A stretch of DNA of 64,000 nt from CAZMGV01 sp964621525 [NCBI: uncultured bacterium] (GTDB taxonomy: Bacteria; JAGRBM01), in NCBI GenBank assembly GCA_964621525.1, contig CAZUMS010000015.1:23890-87889 (forward strand), given 5' to 3'. The first letter of the stretch is position 1. Every line of letters starts with the position of its first letter. A model generated the notes under the pieces. That model had not been told where the DNA came from, did no database searches, and saw only the letters and a program-made list of their open reading frames with translations. The position numbers were made by a program, and so were the translations under genes. Positions 58,175 through 64,000 of the stretch are shown here, one piece after another.

Positions 58175-59290
58175 ATGCCGCTCGTACTGAATACCGACCA
58201 GCTCCAGCTGAAAGACCAGGCCCGAAAGCTCGTGAAGGCGAAGCTTCCCGTGGAGCAGCTCCGCAAGCTCCGCGACACGAAGGACGAGCGCGGATTCTCC
58301 GTCGACACCTGGAAGGAAATGAGCGAGCTGGGCTGGGCCGGCATCCTGATCCCCGAAGCGTTCGGCGGTGCGGGGCTAGGCTACCAGGAACTGGGTGTGC
58401 TGCTGGAGGAAACCGGACGTCACCTCGTCGCCTCGCCTCTCTGGAGCACGGCGCTGGCCGGTGCAACGGCACTGATCCGGGGCGCGGACGACGCCGTGAA
58501 GAAAGAACTGCTCCCGCAGGTGGCGGCGGGCAAGGCGCTGCTGGCGCTGGCGGTGGATGAAAAGCCCCATCACGACCCGCTGGCTGTTTTCACGAAAGCA
58601 GAACCGGCAGGTAGCGGGTTCCGGCTGACCGGAAAGAAGATTCTGGTCGCTGACGGTCATGTGGCCGGCTGGCTGGTGGTATCCGCGGCGGCTCCATCGG
58701 GACTCACCGTGTTTCTGGTGAAGGCGGATGCTCCGGGCGTGAAGCGCTCCCGCCGCTGGACTGCCGACAGCCGGGGCTGGGCGGAGATCGAACTCGCGGG
58801 CGCCGAAGCCCACGCCGTGCTGGGCGAGAAAGGCAAGGGAGCCGCACTGCTGGATTGGATTCTCGATGCGGGCCGTATCGGCCTCGCGGCGGAAATGCTC
58901 GGCGGGATTTCCGAAGCCTACGAACGCACGCTCGATTACCTCAAGGTACGCCAGCAGTTCGGCGTTCTGATCGGAAGCTTCCAGGCGCTTCAGCACCGGG
59001 CGGCGCAGATGTTCTGCGAGGTCGAGTTGTGCCGTTCGCTGGTGCGTGACGCTCTCTCGGCACTCGACGAGGACCGCAAGGACCTTCCTCAGACCGCCAG
59101 CGCCGCGAAGGTACATCTGTCGGAGGTGTTTCATCTCGTGACGAACGAAGCGGTCCAGATGCACGGCGGTATCGGCGTGACGGACGAGCACGAGATCGGG
59201 TTCTTCCTGAAGCGCGCCCGTGTGGCCGAGCATCTTCTGGGTTCCGCCGGTTTTCACCGGAGCCGGTACGCCGCCCTGTCCGGGTACTAG
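58175..59290 (+). CDS. Acyl-CoA dehydrogenase, partner subunit lacking the usual catalytic Glu
   Basis: 371 aa from ATG 58175, 2 bp after the previous stop. N-terminal ACAD helix domain (DERGFSVDTWKEMSELGWAGILIPEAFGGAGLGYQEL), short middle domain, and C-terminal domain with VRQQFGVLIGSFQALQHRAAQM and QMHGGIGVTDEHEIGFFLKR. The segment where MCAD has IYEGT reads RVAEHLLGS, with no aligned Glu. That is common in the non-catalytic partner of heteromeric ACADs. Substrate chain type unknown. Confidence 0.88.
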   Translation: MPLVLNTDQLQLKDQARKLVKAKLPVEQLRKLRDTKDERGFSVDTWKEMSELGWAGILIPEAFGGAGLGYQELGVLLEETGRHLVASPLWSTALAGATALIRGADDAVKKELLPQVAAGKALLALAVDEKPHHDPLAVFTKAEPAGSGFRLTGKKILVADGHVAGWLVVSAAAPSGLTVFLVKADAPGVKRSRRWTADSRGWAEIELAGAEAHAVLGEKGKGAALLDWILDAGRIGLAAEMLGGISEAYERTLDYLKVRQQFGVLIGSFQALQHRAAQMFCEVELCRSLVRDALSALDEDRKDLPQTASAAKVHLSEVFHLVTNEAVQMHGGIGVTDEHEIGFFLKRARVAEHLLGSAGFHRSRYAALSGY

Positions 59291-59376
59291 CGGACGCCTG
59301 CTCCCACAGGAACCGCGTGTTTTGATGACGGCCGTGTCAGGGTTCATAATGCGAGGCGTGCAGGGAGGTGCGATCC

Positions 59377-60120
59377 ATGTCGCGCAAGAACCTCTATGAA
59401 ATCCGGTGGCGGCGCGGTTTCAAGGCGCTGCTCGACCTGCTGAAGGACCCGGACGATACCGCCAAGTTCGGTACCGTCGTGGAGTCTTTCCAGGGAGAAT
59501 CGGCGCTGCGGTTTGAGAAGCGTTTCCGGGCTCATCCGGTCGGCGCCCGGCTCATGCGCGAAAAGCCAAGCCTGCTGGCGGCTCTGAGCGATCATCGCCG
59601 GCTCGAACAGCTGCCTGAAGGGACCCTTGGCCGCATTTATCTCGACTACTGCCACCGGGAAGGAATCTCCGGCGCAGGTCTCAAGGAAGTCCTGGAGAAG
59701 GGGCTGTCTCAGGAGCGGCTCGCCCAGCTTACGCCGTCCCAGCGGTTTATTGGCGACTGGATGCGGGACAGCCACGACCTGTTCCACCTCGTGACCGGGT
59801 ACCAGACAGATCTCATCGGCGAACTCTGCGTCCTTTCGTTCACGGCGGCCCAGACCCGGAACCGTGGCGTGATGGTGCCGGTTTCCATGGCGCTCGTCAT
59901 GTCCAGCCTGTTTTATCCGAGAGGCCGGAATCTCGCGGTGCAGGCGATCCGGCGGGCGCTGAAGGCGGAGCTGTTCCCTGCCCAGGACTGGATCGCGCTT
60001 CTGGAACTTCCGATTGAAGAGGTCCGCCGGCGGCTGAAGGTCGGTGATCCGCCCGTATACGAGCCTCTCTATACCCCGGGCCGGGGGCCGTCGCGCTTCG
60101 AAGCAGCTGCATCTGCCTGA
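59377..60120 (+). CDS. COQ4-family protein
   Basis: 247 aa from ATG 59377 (AGGGAGG eight bases upstream). The COQ4 metal motif HDxxH followed by a downstream Glu is present as RDSHDLFHLVTGYQTDLIGE (about 130-150). In eukaryotes COQ4 organises the ubiquinone biosynthetic complex and is linked to ring C1 decarboxylation. Bacterial members are scattered and sometimes stand outside quinone clusters, as here. It follows the ACAD pair by 86 bp, so it may act on a lipid or quinone made or used by the module. Confidence 0.85.
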   Translation: MSRKNLYEIRWRRGFKALLDLLKDPDDTAKFGTVVESFQGESALRFEKRFRAHPVGARLMREKPSLLAALSDHRRLEQLPEGTLGRIYLDYCHREGISGAGLKEVLEKGLSQERLAQLTPSQRFIGDWMRDSHDLFHLVTGYQTDLIGELCVLSFTAAQTRNRGVMVPVSMALVMSSLFYPRGRNLAVQAIRRALKAELFPAQDWIALLELPIEEVRRRLKVGDPPVYEPLYTPGRGPSRFEAAASA

Positions 60121-60198
60121 CCCGTAGAACCCCACATTCCCCGTTGTGCCGGATGGCGGTTATGGTAGGTTTTCCGCAGGGACGGGAACGGAGTATCC

Positions 60199-61392
60199 AT
60201 GACCGACATCAAGCCGGACCAGAAGCCGCTTCCAGTCCGGGAACTGTGTTTCGACCTGTCTAGAGGGATCGTCATCGCGCTCGTGGTGATGCATCACCAC
60301 CGGAGCCACGGCCCGGACGGCCCCAGTGTGTACTGGTACGCGATCAGCAACTACGTCATTCCGGTGTCGCTGTTCGTTTCGGGGCTTACGGCCCGGATCA
60401 AACCCCCGCTCCGGACCTTTCGCGACCGGTTCCGCACGATGATGTGGCCCCTGCTGGTGGGCACCCTGCTCGTGATGCCGTTATGGGCGGCCATCAGCGG
60501 TAACCCGCTCGCCTACGTCACCACCCAGATTCCCCGGATCCTGTATTCCAGCGGGTGGAGCATGGTCTTTTATGCCGCCTGGTTTCTGCCGGTGCTGCTG
60601 CTGGTATCGACGATTACCGCCGCATTCTGGCCGGCGGCGAAGCGGCTTGTGCCGGATCTCCGGTGGCACCTGGCGCCGGCTTTCCTGTTGCTGTTCGCCG
60701 GCAGCCTGCTCGTCGACTATGCCGGCACGATTCCCGTGCCGCAGGCGCTCACGGATGTCCTCGGTTACCGGCCGGGATTCATCAAGACGTTCGCCCGGCT
60801 CGGACTCCCCTGGGGCGTGGATATCGTTCCTCTCGGGATCGCCCTTTACTGGGCCGGTCTCGCCTGCCGGGAAATCAGGGACATGCGCAAGCCGCCGTCC
60901 GGATGGCTGGCCGCCGTTCTGGCTGCTGGCGCGGTGGGATTCTCGCTGGCCTTCCCGAACCGTTTCGACCCCAATTCCCACGCGATGGGCTTTTTCCCCG
61001 TGATGGCCACCGGGATGCTGATCAAGATCGCCGCTGTCGTTATGGGAAGTGCGTGGCTGGCTGAAAATGCCTCGCGAAAGCTGCTGGCCCCGCTGGCCAA
61101 GTGCGGGCGGTACTCGCTCCTGATCCTTCTGTTTCACACGCCGGTGGTCTGGGCGGGGCCGCTAATCACCCGCCCTGCGGAAGACACCCTGTTCCATATC
61201 CCCGCCATTGTTCTGGTCTGGCTGGCGGGCGTCATCCTGCCCATCCTCCTGAACGACTACGTGTTCAGCCAGGTGCCGCGGCTCGCCAGGATTTTCGGCG
61301 CGGTCCCCGAATGCGAATACCGGCCCGCCGGGCGCTGGAGCGGGGCCCCGGGCGAAGGCTCCGCCGGGCAGGGTCAGACGGTTCCGGCCTGA
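60199..61392 (+). CDS. Acyltransferase-3 family membrane protein
   Basis: 397 aa with about ten membrane helices. The start RELCFDLSRGIVIALVVMHHH is the acyltransferase-3 signature (FDxxRGIAIxLVVxxH), and FVSGLTARIKPPLRTFRDRFRTMMWPLLVG is the conserved loop. It modifies surface sugars or lipids with acyl groups in most characterised cases. The 3' end overlaps the convergent ligase gene by 19 bp. Confidence 0.82.
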   Translation: MTDIKPDQKPLPVRELCFDLSRGIVIALVVMHHHRSHGPDGPSVYWYAISNYVIPVSLFVSGLTARIKPPLRTFRDRFRTMMWPLLVGTLLVMPLWAAISGNPLAYVTTQIPRILYSSGWSMVFYAAWFLPVLLLVSTITAAFWPAAKRLVPDLRWHLAPAFLLLFAGSLLVDYAGTIPVPQALTDVLGYRPGFIKTFARLGLPWGVDIVPLGIALYWAGLACREIRDMRKPPSGWLAAVLAAGAVGFSLAFPNRFDPNSHAMGFFPVMATGMLIKIAAVVMGSAWLAENASRKLLAPLAKCGRYSLLILLFHTPVVWAGPLITRPAEDTLFHIPAIVLVWLAGVILPILLNDYVFSQVPRLARIFGAVPECEYRPAGRWSGAPGEGSAGQGQTVPA

Positions 61393-62981
61393 CCCGTTTT
61401 TGCGGCCCGTTTCGCCCGGTCTTCGGCGATCAGCGTTTTCTTGGCGACTTTCTCCAGGGTGGCGCGGGGGAGTTCGTCCCGGAACTCGACTTCCCGGGGC
61501 ACCTTGAACGAGGCCAGCCGCCCCCTGCACCAGTCGATCAGTTCCTGCTCGCACGGTCCGAAGCCCGCATTGAGGATCACCACGAGCTTGGGCACCTCGC
61601 CGAGAATCCGGTCGGGGATCCCGATAGCCGCCGCCTCGGAGACCGCCGGATGGGTCATCGCCACCCGCTCGATCTCGCTCGCCGCCACGTTCTCGCCGCC
61701 GACCTTCAGCATGTCCTTCTTGCGGTTCACGTAGGTGATGTAGCCGTCCTCGTCCGCCACCACGTTGTCACCCGTCTTCAGCCAGCCGTCCGGCGAGATT
61801 GTTTCGGCCGTCGCCTCCGGGTTCTTGAGATAGCCCTTCATGAGGGAAATCCCCGGCACGCCCCACACCTCGATCTCGCCCGTCTCGCCGGGGCCGCACG
61901 GGCGGCCGCCCTCGTCCAGGATCCGCACCCGGTAGCCCGTGTTCACCCAGCCGATGGCGCCGTTCCTGCCGGCGTCGAGGGGGCTCGTCGCCACGGGGAC
62001 GCTGATGGTCTCGGTCATGCCGAACCAGCCGATGGTGCGCACGCCGAACCGCTTTTCGAGGCCCGTGGCCCGCGCGCCGCCGCCCCAGAGCCGGAAGCCG
62101 TGCTGGCGGTCCTGCGGGCCGGGCGGCTCCAGGTAGAGCATCTTCGTCAGGGCCGGGACGAAGCTCGCCACCGTCGGGCGGGTCTCGGCGACGACGTCCC
62201 AGAAGCGGGTCTTCGTGAACCGTTCCATGAGCACGATGCTGCCGCCCGCCGCGAAGACCGGGACCGTCGAGTAGGACTGCGCGTTGATGTGGAAATAGGG
62301 GAGGCACACGAGGTAGCGGTCGTCGCGCGTGAGCGACTGGGTGCGGACCATGACCTCCGCCGCCCAGACATAGTTCCCCTGCGTGATCATCACGCCCTTG
62401 GGGCGGCTGGTGGTGCCGGAGGTGTAGAGTACGGCGCAGGTGTCGAGGGGGCCGAGCTCCGGCCGGGTGAACTCCGGCGGCCGGGCGAGCACGCCGTCGA
62501 AGGACAGATGGCCGCCGGGACCCGGCGGGCCCGTCAGGGCGACGGTCTTGAGGCCGGGGCAGCGCGGGAGCGCGGGCTCCACGCCCTCCAGGTGCTCGGG
62601 GTGCGTGACGAGGACCTTCGCCTCCGAGTGGGTGAGGTAATACTCCATCTCGTCGGGGGCGCTCTTCAGGTTCGTGGCCACCATCACCGCCCCGAGGCGG
62701 GCGATGCCGAACCAGCAGTAGAGGAACTCCGGGATGTTCGGCAGGTGGACGGCCACGGTGTCGCCCCGCCGGATGCCGGTGGACTCCAGCCACCCGGCGA
62801 CGGAGGCCGAGCGCCGGTCCAGCTCCGCGAAGGTGATCCGCTCCGCGACCCTCTGGGTCCGGTCCACGAACGTGACGGCCGTTTCGCCGGGAGTTTCCCG
62901 GAACCGTTTTTCGAGAAGCCCCGCCAGCGTGCGGTTGCCCACGGCGTCCAGCTCGCGGGGCCAGTGAGATGCCTGATCCAT
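61374..62981 (-). CDS. AMP-forming acyl-CoA synthetase (CaiC-like)
   Basis: 535 aa. The AMP-binding P-loop AVLYTSGTTSRPKGVMITQGN, the GWFGMTETIS box, the hinge DGWLKTGDNVVADEDGYITYVNRKKDMLKVGGENV and the C-terminal catalytic Lys region PRATLEKVAKKTL are all present. Closest in style to crotonobetaine/carnitine-CoA ligase and related fatty-acid ligases. It would activate substrates for the ACAD pair and WS/DGAT. It is on the opposite strand and ends within the acyltransferase gene. Confidence 0.92.
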   Translation of the reverse strand: MDQASHWPRELDAVGNRTLAGLLEKRFRETPGETAVTFVDRTQRVAERITFAELDRRSASVAGWLESTGIRRGDTVAVHLPNIPEFLYCWFGIARLGAVMVATNLKSAPDEMEYYLTHSEAKVLVTHPEHLEGVEPALPRCPGLKTVALTGPPGPGGHLSFDGVLARPPEFTRPELGPLDTCAVLYTSGTTSRPKGVMITQGNYVWAAEVMVRTQSLTRDDRYLVCLPYFHINAQSYSTVPVFAAGGSIVLMERFTKTRFWDVVAETRPTVASFVPALTKMLYLEPPGPQDRQHGFRLWGGGARATGLEKRFGVRTIGWFGMTETISVPVATSPLDAGRNGAIGWVNTGYRVRILDEGGRPCGPGETGEIEVWGVPGISLMKGYLKNPEATAETISPDGWLKTGDNVVADEDGYITYVNRKKDMLKVGGENVAASEIERVAMTHPAVSEAAAIGIPDRILGEVPKLVVILNAGFGPCEQELIDWCRGRLASFKVPREVEFRDELPRATLEKVAKKTLIAEDRAKRAAKTGQAGTV

Positions 62982-63064
62982 GGGGCGGAAACTGCCCGCA
63001 TCCGGGGGTCCGCATCAAGGGGGCGGGAGCCGCCTCCGGTCCCAAAGGACGCCGGTCAGAGCGG

Positions 63065-63640
63065 CTACAGGGAGGGCGCGTCCGCCTGGAGATCCGGGGC
63101 GAGCAGGGCGATCTGGTCCCGGCAGGCCTCGATCAGCAGATAGGTCGCCCCGGCCTCGCGGGGGAGGTCGGCGGCCGGGAGCGGCCAGGAGCCCAGCTCC
63201 GATGCCGACGCGGCGAGCTCGCGGGCGAGCAGGGCGAGCCTCGCGATCCGTTCGCGGCGGGCGGGGTCCAGCGCCACCACGCGGTTCAGGTCCAGGGCGG
63301 CGGCGGCGAGGTCGCGGCCCAGGCGGGCGAGACGGTCCCGCGAAGCAGCAGAGGACTGCGGGTCCTGGATAAACGCCCGGGCCTCGCGCGAGGTCTCCTC
63401 CGACAGCGACTCCAGCCGCAGCGAGAGAGCCGCCGAACTGCTCCGGCGGAGGTAGTCCCGCTCCGGACTGTACGACGAGAACCGCGAACCGCCCACCGTG
63501 GCGGCGACGGCGATGCCGAGCGCCACCATGCCGGTCAGGGCGAGGAGCGGCGTCAGATACGCCGACGGCTCGCGCGAAACGCTCCGCCGCCTCAGTTCGA
63601 GGGGGGCGGCCGTCGTCGCCGTTGTCAGGGAAGGCTCCAC
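63065..63640 (-). CDS. Hypothetical membrane-anchored protein
   Basis: 191 aa from GTG 63640; a longer in-frame version to 63778 has no better start. One hydrophobic helix (about 31-49, LTPLLALTGMVALGIAVAATV) is followed by an Arg/Ala/Leu-rich, largely alpha-helical region (SSSAALSLRLESLSEETSREARAF, then DRLARLGRDLAAAALDLNRV). It looks like a periplasmic coiled-coil sensor or methyl-accepting-like input, but no known domain is certain. Confidence 0.5.
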   Translation of the reverse strand: MEPSLTTATTAAPLELRRRSVSREPSAYLTPLLALTGMVALGIAVAATVGGSRFSSYSPERDYLRRSSSAALSLRLESLSEETSREARAFIQDPQSSAASRDRLARLGRDLAAAALDLNRVVALDPARRERIARLALLARELAASASELGSWPLPAADLPREAGATYLLIEACRDQIALLAPDLQADAPSL

Positions 63641-63876
63641 GCCCCCGGTATCGCAAGGACGGTGCCACGGCGGAAACCGGCGGACTGACACCGCCCGCCC
63701 GGCAAAATCGGCCCGAAAGACGTGAAATTGACGACAAAATCGCCCGATAATCCCCCGGATACCGCCCAAAGGCGTCAAAACGGCGTTTCAATGTCAAAAA
63801 TCCGGCGAGCCGGGGATTTTCCGGCGGAGGGCAGGGGCCTCCCCCCCCCTGTTTTTTCGGACTCTCCCCCCCCTCA

Positions 63877-63902
63877 CCCCCTCCCTATTCACAGGGAGGG
63901 GG
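63877..63902. repeat. Perfect hairpin repeat of the CCCTC...GAGGG type
   Basis: A perfect 10 bp stem, CCCCCTCCCT (63877-63886) with AGGGAGGGGG (63893-63902), surrounds loop ATTCAC. Nearby are two long C-runs (63841-63849, 63866-63873) and T6 (63852-63857). The stem resembles the widespread bacterial interspersed palindromes of this sequence. The rest of 63641-64000 shows no supported gene: a 74-residue plus-strand frame there is Pro-rich and looks like a by-product of the repeat. Confidence 0.5.
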
Positions 63903-64000
63903 AACCGGGTTCCGCTCAGGGTGGGCGGCCCCGGCGGGGCGGGTGAGTCCGTTCCGTGTTTTTCCGTGCGGATGTGAGGCGATCCGTGCAGGAGGGGTAC

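Noticed and set aside
63722-63946. 74-residue plus-strand frame at the right edge
   Set aside because: Low-complexity Pro/Gly translation of the palindromic repeat and C-runs, without a ribosome-binding site.
1-64000. CRISPR array, prophage, insertion sequence or defence island
   Set aside because: No repeated spacer pattern, integrase, transposase, terminase or restriction gene was found on either strand.

Overview
The window is a 64 kb stretch of high-GC bacterial chromosome, roughly two-thirds G+C. It has about 55 protein genes, one tRNA, no rRNA, no CRISPR array and no recognisable insertion sequence or prophage. The organism is Gram-negative: there is an Omp85-type outer-membrane protein, a TonB-dependent receptor, an ABC-F ATPase and periplasmic proteases. 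The gene mix is mitochondrial-type aconitase, HpnI/HpnK-like hopanoid-modification genes, a WS/DGAT, a COQ4 homologue, many acyl-CoA and oxygenase genes, and a long CtpA-like protease. This resembles deltaproteobacteria-like lineages in the old sense (Myxococcota, Desulfobacterota, Binatota). That placement is inference and was not tested.

Layout. 0-9.3 kb: envelope and proteolysis genes (HtrA-like protease, membrane spermidine-synthase-like protein, M28 lipoprotein, FadR-like TetR, YacG, FGE-like protein, rhomboid, CtpA-like protease). 9.5-21.7 kb: housekeeping genes almost all on the minus strand (priA, aconitase, rsmB, fmt, cobA-hemD fusion, hemC), interrupted by a VapBC-like pair. 21.9-29.2 kb: glycan and glycolipid genes (YfhO-like protein, methyltransferase, DegT aminotransferase, small EamA-like exporter, hpnK, hpnI). 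29.3-35.8 kb: Omp85-like barrel, TonB receptor, FmdB-like zinc ribbon, patatin-like lipase, MFS transporter.

35.8-42.5 kb is the most unusual part. A hemerythrin and a TetR gene face a tight plus-strand operon of two ferritin-like di-iron proteins, a Baeyer-Villiger-type flavin monooxygenase split by one in-frame amber codon, and a phytanoyl-CoA-type dioxygenase, followed by a convergent SDR. A perfect palindrome lies in the divergent promoter. 42.6-48.8 kb: tRNA-Leu(UAA), HTTM-like membrane protein, CLC-F-type antiporter, polytopic membrane protein, aspartase, and an acyl carrier protein whose Asp-Ser attachment motif is swapped to Ser-Asp. 49-54.4 kb: UPF1-like helicase, sensor kinase, ABC-F ATPase. 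54.4-63 kb: a lipid module (alpha/beta hydrolase, WS/DGAT, two paired acyl-CoA dehydrogenases, COQ4, acyltransferase-3, acyl-CoA ligase). Its divergent promoter carries a site resembling the one beside the FadR-like TetR gene at 4 kb, suggesting a shared fatty-acyl regulon.

No single textbook novel system (defence island, phage satellite, new CRISPR) is visible. The best leads are the di-iron/BVMO operon with its amber codon, the Ser/Asp-swapped ACP, the HpnI-HpnK-EamA-DegT glycolipid operon, the shared TetR-type operator, and two strong intrinsic terminators that serve no annotated gene and may end small RNAs.
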